Assembly: GCA_023052935.1 (NCBI GenBank)
Contig: CM041292.1
Coordinates: 142,937,143 to 143,001,142, forward strand
DNA from: Piezodorus guildinii
Taxonomy: Eukaryota; Arthropoda; Insecta; Hemiptera; Pentatomidae
Reading direction: 5' to 3'
DNA length: 64,000 nt
A program made the position numbers and the translations under genes. Below are positions 23,988-36,823 of the stretch, piece by piece. The notes under the pieces are model-generated. The model ran no database searches and had not been told where the DNA came from. It saw only the letters and a list, made by a program, of their open reading frames with translations. Numbering within the stretch: position 1 is the stretch's first letter; each line of letters starts with the position of its first letter.

Positions 23988-24959
23988 TACGTTGCCGCAA
24001 ATGATCATCCGTCTTTGGTGATATGAAGGCTAACGACGGCTATTGCCGTCATGCACATTTAATCAATAAGAAAAAGGACAGCGTTAGTGCGAAGTTTTCT
24101 AACGCATACAATCCTTCATTATTAAGTAATACATCGGAAAAAAAAGAAGGTATTGTATACCAGACAGCATATCAATTTTTTTTTTTTTTTTTATGCGTTT
24201 TCTCATGCTTGACCGCATCGAAACATTTGGGTATTTAGTGACAAATGACGGCTACAACAGTCCTTCACGACGATAATAGCGTTCGGTAGTCGTCCCACAG
24301 GTTTAGTACATTTTAGTTCATGCAGTTGAAAAGTGTGTTCTTGTAAAGACGAACCATTTATTCTGTATCTTTTCATGAATTAGGTAAACATAGATCAATT
24401 ACTCCTTAAAATTGAATAAATAAAAAAGTAAAATTAGTTGACAGAATGTGTACCAAATTAGAAAAGAAACATCATATAGAGGTAAAACTTGTCCCCAGAA
24501 ACCACCATTGTGCCCAGAATGCTTCGGTCCCTATCATTTATAATGCTTTCTCCTATGTATGTAATTTGTTTCCTGAATTAATTTTTATTTCATTTTTACT
24601 ATTTTATAAGAAAAATAAATTACAAATGATAATTTTGTTTCAAACTGATTTTCTTGTGTTAAGTTTACCCATATTAACTCTCTTTTATTCATAGGAATAA
24701 TTTTGAATTAGTAAAGCAAATACCGTACACTCGTCATCACGGTCATAGCCGCCATTTGCTCAGGGAGGAGGAAAAATGATGTGATGAGCAAATGACGGTT
24801 GTAGCCGTCAAGAGTTTTTTAGAAAAACTGTGGCCAAATATAATAATTTTCACTTCCAAACATACAACTTACACTCGATTTCATCTGGCAGTCATAAACA
24901 ATTTAAAGAAAAAAGTGTTTCTGAGCACGATCGTCAAATTATAAGTGTGCGGCAACGGG
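23988..24959. mobile_element. piggyBac-like non-autonomous element (972 bp) in the C1q intron
   Basis: TTAA flanks both ends (23984-23987 and 24960-24963). The ends are inverted repeats: left 'TACGTTGCCGCA', right (complement) 'CCCGTTGCCGCA', 10 of 12 identical, with the right one keeping the CCC start typical of piggyBac. Inside, several 'TGACGGCT'/'AGCCGTCA' words lie near both ends as subterminal repeats (24031-24051, 24245-24255, 24743-24755, 24790-24810). No transposase frame is present; the short frames at 24023, 24446 and 24830 show no domain. It would be mobilised in trans. The TTAA duplication and TIRs are the evidence; the superfamily assignment follows from them. Confidence 0.65.
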
Positions 24960-25269
24960 TTAAGGGGATCTGTTTTGCATTATTATCCATTTATTTCTTC
25001 TTTTCAAATTATTGAATAAGAGGGCAGTATATTCCAGACCAGAACACTCCCATGAGGCTTCCTAATGCCTTATGTTATTTCTTTAGTCCTTAATATTTCA
25101 GAATACAGAAATATAGAGTACTAAAGAATCATCATTAAAGCATCGAAAAGAACTACTATAGCAGTTCACTGTAAGATATTAATATTTCTTAAGTGACTAA
25201 AACCTGTACCTTCCACAACCCATTACATGTCATTGTTCAGTACTTATAGAGATTTGTACTGTTTCTCAG

Positions 25270-25415
25270 CCAGCAGCCATGCTAGGAGGTGATTAGGCCT
25301 AAATCACACCCAGGTTTTTTTCCTCAATTTATAGAGGCTGGGTGTGCCAAAGAAAGGTCTACGTACTCCAGAGTACCTCAACGGCTGAAATAACAGAATA
25401 AATAATTGTTTAAGT
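25270..25415 (-). mobile_element. SINE copy, reverse orientation, in the C1q intron
   Basis: Read on the - strand it carries 'ATTTATTCTGTTATTTCAGC' and 'CACACCCAGCCTCTATAAAT', and then 'GATTTAGGCCTAATCACC', in the same order as the 51.4-kb SINE. The tRNA-like head is missing. Confidence 0.6.
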
Positions 25416-25499
25416 AACTATATGTAAAACTGTTGGCCAGGCATATTGTATATTTTTTAAATTTAAGTAATAAATTGAAATTAAATTAAAGTTTATATT

Positions 25500-25620
25500 T
25501 TATGTACAAAACTGGTATTCTTAAGGGATATAGTCCCAGAATAAAGTTGTTTCATTATTATTATATTTCAACTGTACAAACCTGTTATTCTTAAGGGACC
25601 CAGACCCAGAATAATAATAA
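25500..25620. repeat. Two tandem copies of a small hairpin repeat
   Basis: 'TTCTTAAGGGATATAGTCCC' followed by 'AGAATAA' at about 25518-25544, and a variant at about 25590-25615, each can fold on itself (ATTCT with AGAAT, GGGA with TCCC). They lie in the C1q intron just before the (TA)n tract. Confidence 0.55.
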
Positions 25621-25622
25621 TA

Positions 25623-25625
<3 letters not shown>

Positions 25626-25677
<52 letters not shown>
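25626..25677. repeat. (TA)n microsatellite near the C1q acceptor
   Basis: Uninterrupted TA dinucleotides ending about 65 bases before the exon 2 acceptor. Confidence 0.95.
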
Positions 25678-25680
<3 letters not shown>

Positions 25681-25742
25681 TTTTTTTTATTTAATATCTA
25701 TTCTATCCAATAATTTTTTTAAGATTATTTTATTATGTTTAG

Positions 25743-25956
25743 GATTGTGTTGAAGAAGAGAACTTCCAACAGCACATGGACAGAAGTCGCAGGAGCAGGG
25801 GGAAATGGTTCAGGTGGTGGTTCCAATCAAATCCTTTTAGATCTTGGAGTTAGTGACCAAACTGGGGTATGGCTTGTAAGTGGGGATATTGCTAAAGAGC
25901 AAGATCGTGCTGTCCCTTCCACCTCCTTCACAGCATTCAGGATCGCCAAAAAGTGA
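25743..25956 (+). CDS. Secreted C1q-domain protein, coding exon 2 and stop
   Basis: The acceptor TTATGTTTAG ends at 25742. The first base completes a Lys codon begun in exon 1, and the frame then runs to TGA at 25954-25956, giving 172 residues in total. It supplies the second half of the jelly-roll: 'KIVLKKRTS' (102-110), a Gly-rich loop at 119-130, 'ILLDLGVSDQTGVWLVSGD' (132-150) and the closing strand 'STSFTAFRIAKK'. The L.L..GD and the final S.F.AF are the conserved end of C1q domains. Two N-glycosylation sequons are visible (NST at 111, NGS at 123). The intron (23619-25742) is 2.1 kb. The total length fits a single-domain, stalkless C1q-like protein of the kind found in invertebrates. The in-frame ATG at 25735 lies in the intron and is not a start. 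Confidence 0.85.
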
Positions 25957-26007
25957 TGAAACCTACATTTCTATGTGCCAGTCACTGTCCTACAAGCCCC
26001 TTTTACA

Positions 26008-26013
26008 AATAAA
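26008..26013 (+). terminator. AATAAA polyadenylation signal of the C1q gene
   Basis: Canonical AATAAA 52 bases after the stop codon, implying a short 3' untranslated region ending near 26025-26040. Confidence 0.7.
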
Positions 26014-28301
26014 CATTAATGATTGAAACAAACATTTCTCAAAGAACTCCTGGCTTGAATCCTTCTTGCACTTGTCTTGTTGATTTGTTACACTACTTTT
26101 TTCTTTTTCTACTCTAATATTTTCATATTTTCGACTAACCTCTTTATTATTATCCTTTATTTTTGTCTTATGAATATATGAGACAGATGATATGAATAAA
26201 TTAAGCATGAATTACTAACATTTTCTCATTTCAGCTCACCTCTTAAGCATGCTCTCTCTTTTTCAACACTTTCTTCTGTAACTCTTTCTTTTTATTTTAA
26301 CTTCTTCTTTGCATGGTTTGTCTTTTTCTGTTTTCTTTAATTGTATATATGACAGCAGTCAATTGCATGAGATGTCTTTAAAAGTCCAATGGAGGTTTAG
26401 TTGTTATTTCAATCACTAGGAAATGGCAACCAAATCATCTCCCATAAACAAGCAGGAGTTCTTTTCATTTTATCCTTAAGTTAAATTTTAAAACTGTTAA
26501 CTCCTTTTCTTTAAAAAACATTTCTACACATTAAGGCAAAAAAAAATTTAGATTTCACTTGTATTGTATGCGTGTTCAATTCATTATTTAGTTCTTAACT
26601 TTAGTAATGTTTTTGATTCCATGACTAATAAAATTAAACATTCAAACATTTTTAACTTTGATTAATTAATTAATCAAATATATGTACGGATCTTAAAAAG
26701 ATAACAAAGGAAACTTTAAACTTTAAGAGTAATCATACTAACCAGTTGTACTTACTGATGAGAATTGTCTATGTAAAAATTTATAGTTTGCTTCCAACCA
26801 TTTTACCATTATATTTTCTTTATTGATGGTATTGCATGCTTGTTTATTTTTATTTTAACTTATTAAAACTTAACAATTTTTTCTTCTACTTTCTCAAACT
26901 GTATTTTTTTTTTAATTTACTTCTTCATTATTTTTATGTCTTTGGATTTTTTTCTTTTTTGCAATTTATTTTACCTAGACTGTTAATTTCCAAGTATTTT
27001 TTATTACTTATATTAGTAAATCCTATTTTTCTCTTCATTTTATATATGGTTTTACTTACTCTTTAATTAATTTTATAAATATTTTCTTTTTTCTTTCTTT
27101 TAAAAAATAGTTTTGCAGATTTATTTGTCTTAGATCTTTAATTAAATAAATGAAACCATTGTATTTTTTTCCTGTTTTATATACTCTTTATTCACAATAT
27201 TTTACTTCTATCGTTATTTTTTCTAACTACTCAGCTTTCATCTTTTTAAAATATTTTATGAATGATATTTGAAGATTTGTTTCATACTCAATTTTATTTT
27301 ATATTATTAGTATCTTTCTACAATCTTTTTTCAATTCATTTTGTACTTTTCTTACCCACTAATCTACTTTATAGATCAGTTTTGTTCTCTATTATTTAAG
27401 AATTTCTCTACTACCCTTTTTATTGTTTTAAATACATACATATTCCTAGATTATTTAATACATAAAATGTGTAATTTACGATTGCATAAACTTTTATAGC
27501 TTTTCTTGCTTACTAATTATAAACTATTTTAAAATATCAACAACTTTCTTTTAATTTTATCCATGATTTAATTTTAAAACAACTAATTGCTTTAAATACA
27601 TTTTAATAGGTTCTGTTCAAAATAATGTCCAAGAATCTTTTCTTCTCATATAATCATTATATGTTTGTAAAAATTTATTTTTAAATATAATGTACTAGTA
27701 TCGTATCATAAATTTAATTCTTGGCATGTAAGTTTGGTCACTCAATATAAAAATTGCATAGAACTTTATTTGGAAAGGCTAATGATATTTCATATATATT
27801 TGGATATTTAGTTTTATATGATATTCTATATTTTCTTATTATTCTTCAAAAATTAATCTTGTTTTCCTTTTCTTTAATAATAGTTGTCAGTACAAAATAA
27901 CTTTATGCAATAATACACAGCATGTAGCTTTAATTATTATAGCATAATAACATGCAGTTTCCAGTATTAGATGATCTATTACATCCTGTATATTAATAGT
28001 TTTTGTTTTTATTTTTCTTAGTGGTATGTTAGTTCCCACCCATATTAAAAAACAAATTAACATTTTCATTTCTAAAATAACGATGAAATAGAGAAAGAAT
28101 TATATTTGAAACTTTTTATTTATTTTCTATTCAAAGCGGCTGCAAGTATTTTTTATCTCTTTTTTTTTTCTTTTTTTTACTATTCTTTTTTTTTTTTTTT
28201 ACTGCAGTTCATATTTTTTCCTTTAAAATGCTTTTACCTTCTTGATCGTATGTTTTCATTAATTTAATTTATTTCTGAAATAATATTTCTGTATTTGTTT
28301 A

Positions 28302-28303
<2 letters not shown>

Positions 28304-28377
<74 letters not shown>

Positions 28378-28379
28378 TA
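28304..28379. repeat. (TA)n microsatellite, interrupted
   Basis: TA dinucleotides with AATATATAATA interruptions. Confidence 0.95.
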
Positions 28380-28544
28380 GTTAGATAAATGATAGATATA
28401 CACACATGTATATGTTTAGTGGTTTGCATGAACTGACTAATTGAGATGATTTTAATATGTTAGGAATAGAGGTTTAGTGTTAGTTGTCATTAAAATGCTT
28501 TTTTATATTTCCTAATTAGCTGTATTCTTGAACTTAATTGGTTT

Positions 28545-28619
28545 GTTCCCTCTAACCTACCTCTGCTTTTCTATACTAAACCTGCACTGCGCATGATGGC
28601 GAAGCAGGTCAGAGGGAAC
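28545..28619. mobile_element. 75-bp palindromic hairpin, possible mini-MITE
   Basis: The left arm 'GTTCCCTCTAACCTAC' and the complement of the right arm 'GTTCCCTCTGACCTGC' match at 14 of 16 positions around a 43-base loop. It is GC-richer than its surroundings. No clear target duplication was found. Confidence 0.45.
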
Positions 28620-29208
28620 CCACCTAATGGTAAATAAAGGGTGTTCATTACAATCAAACTTTATCTATTTCATTTAGTTTTGTAAATAATTTGCACTATT
28701 AAAACATAAGTAGATACATTAAATATAAATCATTTATATACATCTATATTCACACATGTTATTATAAACACAATAATTATTTCTAAGTTCATAATATGTA
28801 AAACTGGTCAACGCATTGAGTTAATTAATGAAATTTAATCAATTATAATTAAAGATTAATTGCATTTCATTCAAGTATCTAAACAATTAAAAAAAACAAT
28901 TTTTTTAATGAATTATACTAAAAATGTAAATTGATAAGAGTCAAGTAACTTAAAAAATACACAAAATATAGTTATAGTTTATATTACTAGAACTAACTTA
29001 ATAAATACCTAATATAATTACAATACAATAAAGCATTTATAATAACTGATTTTCAAACACTAGTGAATTTTTGACACATTTTTTTGTTAGTGTGTATCAT
29101 TTGTAAAAATAGGTGTATGTGAATGCTTGTATATGTTTATATAAACTTATTATCTTTCACCAAATAAATGAATTACTGTATAATATTTCTATCTCTCTTT
29201 ATGTATTC

Positions 29209-29209
<1 letters not shown>

Positions 29210-29242
<33 letters not shown>

Positions 29243-29258
29243 TGTGTGTGTGTGTGTG

Positions 29259-29304
<46 letters not shown>

Positions 29305-29330
29305 TGTGTGTGTATGAAGGTATGTATGTG
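29210..29330. repeat. Compound (TA)n(TG)n microsatellite, duplicated unit
   Basis: TA tract, then TGAGTGTGTG, then a second TA tract and again TGAGTGTGTG; the whole compound unit occurs twice in tandem. Confidence 0.9.
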
Positions 29331-31547
29331 TGTTTATGGCCTATAAATTATTTGTCGATTTTGAAATTTTTAATATTTTTTATCTTTCTTTTTATTATTC
29401 CCATTTTTTACTTGGGCTGAGAGTAACCATATATGTACCACACAGTAGTAATTTAATGGCCTGCTTCAAATAATGTATATTTTGATTAAGTAGTTTGTAA
29501 AATATAGTACATCTTTCCTTTGTTATCATTCCGCACTTTTTATTGCATTGCTTCTTCTAAATTATTTCTTTTAATCTAAATGAACGGATAAATTGTTGGA
29601 ATTCCTGAAAATTCAATATATTCTTTTCAAATATAAGTCTCAAGAATAGCTTTTAAAAATTAATATATGATTTTTGAAATGAGTCACTATAATAATTTAT
29701 TTTAAAAGGATGTATATCTAAACATACCTTATGTTTGTGTATATACAAGTACATATTTGAAAATACCTTGAATTGAGTTTGTAATAAAAAGTTTTGTAAT
29801 CTTGATTTTGCAGTATTTACAATTTTAAGTTGATATTGCATTTGGTCTTTGTGGGATAGTGACCTGGCACAGGAAATTCCCTTTTCCTCATTATCAAGTA
29901 CTCTCAAAATTGGTCAAGCCTTTTCCTTGCAATACTTTTCTCTGAATAGATTGAAGAGAAGAAGGCGATAACATTACTTCTAATGTAAGTACATTATTTA
30001 GGTTAATTCTTTCTTAAAAGTGTTAAGAATATATCAGCTAAAATAAAAATTGGCAGCATCCTGAAGCATAAAAGTTACCATTTATTCAATACTGCTCTGT
30101 CTACCTTTTAATACCTCTTGAGAATAGCTTTGTACTTGTCCTTATAAGAGTTTTTTCTTGATGTACAGTCATTGTACACCAAATCTGTTCAATCATTCCG
30201 TTAAAACAATTTGGAATGTCCAGGTTACTTACAAAAACATTGCTTTTTAAATTTCAAAATAAAATAAATAACATCAGAAAACATGTTTTCATTGCATACC
30301 TAAACGTGTGTATATTGATAATATTATAAAAAACAAAGTGGTAAACACTTATAATTAATTGTTTGATTACAGTGCCCTTTCTACATTTGAAGATTTCAGT
30401 TTTGTCTATATCTATCATTTATAGATGTTTAGAAATTTATTTCTTTGAAGTTAACTGTCCATGGATCAAATTTCTATGTGATCAACTTAACGTCCTGCAA
30501 AATACATAACTGGTCGGACATATTATTAAAATAAATGGTTTATAAACCATCACTCATGTACTTGTTTTTTGGGGGGGAAGGTATACTATATTCTATCAGA
30601 TTATTTTGAAGTAATAATGGTGTTGAAACATTAATGAGCCAGATCAGTTGATAGAAAAACCCTTCATGGCAGCATCCATCAAGTTGCTATTGTGATGTAG
30701 TTTTTTCAAAAGGGCATTTACAATGTATCATTTATCTCCCAATTATTTATATAATTCAAAAGCCAATTGATCTGATATATAACTATGATTTAATTAATTG
30801 ATATTTCAATCTCATAATCGAAGGAGATGATAGAGCATTCACCATCAGTGACAACTTGTTCATCTATTCAGCTTTGCACCCATGTAAAATATATATACAT
30901 ATATATAAAGGATTAGGTTTGTTTTGTTTTTTTTTTTTTATTCCAGGAGATGAAGTCTATTAATCAACATCTCAATTGATCATTCTATTAACAGCTTAAT
31001 TTGATACTAATTAAACATTAGTTTCAATATAAAGTTAAATTCTCCAAGTTCCATTTTATATCTACATATATCACTTAATATTCTTGATGCTGCCAATTAA
31101 AATTGGTTTCCTTTATTACAGTGGTTACTAAAGGGTATAAGGAAATACAAGTATTTAGATTTGGATAATTGTTATCATTAAAATAATATCTTACATCTTA
31201 ATAGCATTAAAGTTATATTTCTATCTTAGTTTTACATGTTCATAATAATTATGGTAAATGAAAACTGACTTGGTCAATAAAGATAAAAATTGTAATTAAT
31301 GAAATAAATATTATTTCTAAACAAATATAACTATAAAATTGGAATTTCAAATATTTATTTATTTATTAAATCTAAAACCATAGAAAAAACATTAAGATAC
31401 TGTAAAATTAATTAAAATTACTTATCAATGTAATGGAATGAATTAGACATAAAATACCTTCTTTTTTAAAATTTCTATAATATTTTGATTTCAGTGGCTA
31501 ATCCATCAATATTCAGACTGGAGTTATTCTGTGAGCCCCCCCCCTCC

Positions 31548-31552
<5 letters not shown>

Positions 31553-31619
<67 letters not shown>
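31553..31619 (+). repeat. (CT)n microsatellite at the left border of the tract
   Basis: CT dinucleotides following a C9 run and preceding a short (CA)n. They mark the start of the pyrimidine-rich region. Confidence 0.95.
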
Positions 31620-31622
<3 letters not shown>

Positions 31623-34600
31623 ACACACACACACACTCACTCTCTGTTTCTTCATTTCTGTTTCTCCTTCCATTTTTCATTCTCATTTCTAGCTTTTTTG
31701 TCATCAGCTTTTCATTCTTTCTTCATTTATTTCACACAACTTATCTTTATCATACTCTATATTTTCCATTTACTTGTTCTGTTTTCTATTTCTTTATCTC
31801 TCCATCTCCACTTTTTTTCCCCATATAATTTCCATGGATTTTATTTTTTCACTTCCTTCATTATACTTAAACTTGCTTAATTTATGTTTTTTGTTTTCCA
31901 TTCTTACATCCTTCTGCCTCATTGCACTTTTCTCTTCCTGATTGTTATATCCTACTTATTTTTGTACTCAGTATAATTTCTTAGTCTTATTTTTCAGGCA
32001 TATTCTCTAATTTTTTCTTGCACCTATTTGTATATTTTTTATTCTTCATTCTTCTGCTTTACTATCCCCCACCCCTCCATTTCACTCGTTATGTGTCATT
32101 TTCTTTTTAATCTACTAGTTTTCCTGTATTCTAGTCAGTACTTATTATTTAATCTCTACTAATTATGACTTACTTTCCATTCACAATCTTGCTTCATAAT
32201 ATCTTTGTTATCTAGGTCACTAAATTTACTTCTACTTTTCTTTATATTTCAATACATTTCCTTTGTTAATTACTCTCACTTTGGCTGTATTTACTATTTA
32301 CCTTTTCATATTCTTCCACCTTCTTATTTTATTATCCACCTGATAACTAGATCTTTCTTCTTTCTCTTCTCTATATAATTTTTTTTATCTTTTTACTCCT
32401 CTTTATCTATTTTTCTTGCTATCCTTTACTTGTATTACTACATTTTATTTATTTATCTTCTTAATATGATTTATTTTCCCCTAATTATTTTGCATCTTTT
32501 TTTCTATTACTCATAATAATTATGTTATCCCAATTATTCTTCTTCTGTTCTCTATTTATTCTTCCCTCCAACGTCTATTTTCGTTTCCTTTTAGCTCTAC
32601 TTTTTGCATGTTTTCTTTCTTTCCTCTAGTTTTTCTTTATTCTGCTTAGAACCTACAACTTAATCTTTACTTTATATGATTCTCCTCATTATCTTGCTTC
32701 ATAATACCTTTGTTATCATGGTCACTATATGCTACATCTTTTACTTCTTTAAATTTCTATACATCATCTTTAATAATTTCTATCATTATACTTTTTTCTT
32801 TCTCTATTTTATATTATTTATCTTTCTTACAATCTTTTCTTTGTTGATTTCTGTCATTATACTTCAGCCTCTTTACTTCTTTCTTATCTTGAATTTTATA
32901 TCCTTCTTGTTTCTGTACTCTGTATAATTTTCATCATATTTGGTTTATTTCTGAATTTTTTTCTGTCACTGCCTCTCACTGTTTATTTCATTTTTTATAC
33001 TAAACATATGTATTTTTCTATTTTTACTATTTACCTTTCTCATATTGTTCTGCCTTTGTATTTTATTTTTTATCGAATTGAGAATAAATTACAGATTCCA
33101 AATCTTTCTTCTTTCTCTTCTCTACATAATTTATTTGTTTTTTTTCTTCTTCTCTTCAACTATTTTGTCTCTTCTTCTATTCTTTATTTGTTTGAATCTT
33201 CCTTTTCTTAATATGATTAATTTTGTTCCTTATTATTTTCCTTCTTTATTGTTCTCGAGCATAATTATTCTCTTTTTCTTCTCCTGTTATCTATGTCTTC
33301 ATATATTTTCCCCAAATCTTTTTGTTCTAATTTTTACCTGTTTCAATTGTTGATTTCTGTTATTATAAGTTTTTTCTTCTCTATTGTATATTATTTACCA
33401 TTCTTTCAACCTGCTGTCTGTTTGCATATTTTTTTCGGTGAATTTAATATACTCTTTATTCTGTAATCAGTATATTTTCTTCTTCTGAATTTCTCTATCT
33501 TTTTCTTTGTTTGTTAATTTTTAACTGTATTACTTGCCTATTTCTTTATCCTTAACCAGATACCAAAATCTTTCTTCTTTCTATTCTATATATATATATA
33601 TATATATATTATCTCTCTTTTTTTCATCTATTCAACTATTTTTTCTATCCTTAGACATAATTATTTTCTTCTTCTAATTTTTACACATTTTCTTAGTTGA
33701 CTTCTGTCATCCATTATTTCTATACTCCGTATAATTGTTTTTCTTCTGGATTCCTCTATCACACTCTATTTCTTTCTTTCTTTATTTTTTCCTGTAACTG
33801 TACTATTTTGCTATTCTTCACGGATACCAAAATCTATCATATTTCTCTTCTCTATATTCTTCATTTCTCTTTTTTCTTCTCTTTATCTACTCATCTACTT
33901 TCTCTCCAAGATTCCATATGTATTTTATTTCAATTAATAATCATACTCTATTCCTTCATCGATTTTTTCCTAAATCTTTTTTTTTCTATTTTTTTACCTT
34001 TTATTTCTATTTTATAACATACTTGTCTCTCTCTCTTCAGTTTTTTTTTTTTTTTTTTTTTTCTCCTCTTCTATTCTTTATTTCTCTGATCCTTTGTATT
34101 CTCAATATGATTCATTGTTTCTTCTTCTGAATTGTTCTCCTGTTCTCCATTTCTTTATCTATATTTTCCTAAAACTTTATTTTCTCACTTTTTCATGTTT
34201 TATTTGTTCTTTCATTAATTTTTTTTCTTTTTTTATGTTATTTACTTTCCTACTTTTTAGTTTTTTTTTTCCCTGATTTTTTCTTTATATTCTCATTTCT
34301 ATAACTGTACTATTTTGGTATTTACTTTTCCTATATTCTTTTTATTTCATTCTTCACTGAATCCCAAAATTTTTCTTCTTTTTATTTTCAAAATACGAGT
34401 ATGTATATCTCTTCTTTTCTTCTCTTGTTCAATATTATTTTCTCCTTCCTATGATTATTGTCCTCTTATCTATTTCTCCATCTATTTTGTTCTGATTTTA
34501 TTTTTTTATTTATTTTGTTTGTTGGTTGTACTTAATATCTATTTCCTTTACTATCTTACTACATTATATCTTTCTTACTCCCCCTTCCACTTCTTTGTAT

Positions 34601-35490
34601 GGTTTTTCTTCTTTCTACTGTATCTTCTATCTTTCTCTGCCATTCGTTTTTTCTTTGTTTTTTTTTTTTTTTTGCTTATTTGTAAATTTTTCTGTGATCC
34701 TCTTATTACCCTGTAAGGACCTTTACTTCGACTCTATTTAGCATTATTTACATTCCCCTCTCTATTTCACTTCATTATATCTTTCTTATCTAGGCCACTA
34801 TAATTTACTTTTTCTTCTTCCTTATATTTCCTTTGTTACTTTCTGTATTTTTGCTATTCTTCAGCGTATACTAATATCTTCTTTCTTATCCTATATATAA
34901 ATTACTTGTCTTCAACTATTCTCTCTCTCTCTCTCTCTCCTTAATATGATTTATTTTTCCCTAATTATTTTGCTTCTTTTTTTTCCTTCTTACTGCCTGC
35001 TGTCTATTTACTTCCTTCATTTTTCTTTTCCTGAATTATATATTCTTTTTTTTTTGTATTCAATTTAATTTTTTCTTCTAAATTTCACTACCCTATTCTT
35101 TTTTCTTCTCTTCATCTATTTACTCTCTTGCGATTCTTTATGTATTTTATTCTAATTATTAATTATTCTCATGTTCTCTATTTCTATATATATTATTTCC
35201 TAAATCTTTTTGTTCTAATTTGTACGCATTTTCTTTATTTATTTCTCTCATTGTACTTTTTTCATTCCCTATTTTATATTATTTACCTTTCTTGCATTCT
35301 TCTGACTCTTTACTTATTTTTTTTTTTTTTGCTGAATTTTATATCCCTTTATTTCTGTAACCTATATAATTTTATCTTCTTCTGAATTCCTCGATCATAC
35401 TCTTTTTCTTTCTTTATTTTTGTTTTCTGTAACTGTACTATTTTATTATTATTTTTTTTTTTTCTATTCTTCACCGGACACTAAAATCTT

Positions 35491-35800
35491 TCATCTTTCT
35501 GTATATAACCTATCTCTTTGTTTTTTTTTATTTTCTACTATTTTCCTCTCCTTCTGTTCTTTATTATTTTGTTTCTTTCTCTGCTTAATATGATTCATTT
35601 CTTCTGTTTTTTCTGAATTTCTCAGTATTATTATTTTTTCCTCTATCATATTCTTTTTCTTTCTTTCTTCATTTTTTTCTGTAACTGTACTATTTTGATA
35701 TTCTTTACAGGCTTTAGGATCTTTCATCTCTCTTCTCTATAATAGCTCTCTCCTTTTTATTCTCTCCTTCTATTCTTTATTTCTTTTATTCTCTCCTTCT
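35491..35800 (+). repeat. Duplicated block, copy 1 (partner 45978-46287)
   Basis: The block from 'CTCTTTGTTTTTTTTTA' through 'ACAGGCTTTAGGATCTTTC' (35708-35726) is repeated almost unchanged 10,487 bases downstream. It carries the tag module and one minisatellite flank. The near-identity of its reverse-frame translations (Lys/Glu-rich, no domain) reflects the duplication, not a gene. Confidence 0.85.
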
Positions 35801-36503
35801 ATTCTCTATTTCTTTTATTCTCTCCTTCTATTCTTTATTTCTTTTATTCTCTCCTTCTATTCTCTATTTCTTTTATTCTCTCCTTCTATTGTTCATTTCT
35901 TTCTCTCTTATTATTTTTTATTTCATTTATTCTTTTTTTCCTTCTATTGTTTATTTTTTTTATTCTTTCTTTCCTTCTATTGTTTATTACTTTGATTCTT
36001 ATTCTCATTCTTTTTTTATTTCTTTGATTCTCTTTCTGCTTCTATTCATTATTTCTTTGATTCTTTTTCTCCTACTATTCTTTATTTCTTTGATTCTTTC
36101 TCTCCTATTGTTTATCTCTTTGATTCTTTCTCTCCTTCCATTGTTCATTTCTTTCGCTCCTACAATTCTTTATTTCATTGATTTTTTTTCTCCTCCTAAT
36201 GTTTATTTCTTAGATTCTTTTTTCCTTTTATTGTTTATTTTTTTATTCTTTCTCTCCTACTATTCTTTATTTCTTTGATTCTTTTTCTCCTCCTATTGTT
36301 TATTTCTTTGATTCTTTCTCTCCTTCTATTGTTCATTTCTTTCTCTACTACAATTCTTTATCTCCCAATTTATTTCTCTCCCATTATTCTTTATTTCTTT
36401 TTTTTCCTTCTATTGTTTTTTTATTCTTTCTTTCCTTCTATTGTTTATTACTTTGATTCTTATTCTCCTTCTTTTTTATATTTCTTTGATCCTCTTTCTC
36501 TCA

Positions 36504-36583
36504 AGGAGACTCCATTGTCTCAGAGCATTAAAATGTAAAATTGTAAATATGTTAAAAGGTAAATAAAATCTCTCTCTCTCTCC
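36504..36583 (+). mobile_element. Possible retroposon 3' end running into (CT)n, copy 1
   Basis: A rare non-pyrimidine island. It contains 'GACTCCATTGTCTCAGAGC' and 'TATGTTAAAAGGTAAATAAA', followed directly by TCTCTCTC. A second copy lies at 38961-39030. The layout (unique end, ATAAA, then a simple-sequence tail) resembles the 3' end of a LINE or SINE, but the family was not identified. Confidence 0.4.
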
Positions 36584-36597
36584 TTCTATTCTTTATT

Positions 36598-36608
36598 TCT
36601 TTTTCTCA

Positions 36609-36668
<60 letters not shown>
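36598..36668 (+). repeat. (CT)n microsatellite
   Basis: Nearly uninterrupted CT dinucleotides; another tract follows at 36769-36818. Confidence 0.95.
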
Positions 36669-36676
<8 letters not shown>

Positions 36677-36760
36677 ACTACTCTTTATTTCTTTGATTTT
36701 TTTCTCTCCTATTCTTTATTTCTTTGATTCTTTCTTTCCTTCTATTGTTTATTACTTTGA

Positions 36761-36823
<63 letters not shown>

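Larger units (their letters stand above)
26041..31484. other. AT-rich intergenic DNA with T-skewed parts
   Basis: No gene could be supported on either strand. The part at 26220-28280 is T-rich on the + strand, a milder version of the composition seen after 31.5 kb. Short frames here (26836-27066, 27887-28069, 29653-29907) have no recognisable domain. Confidence 0.5.
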
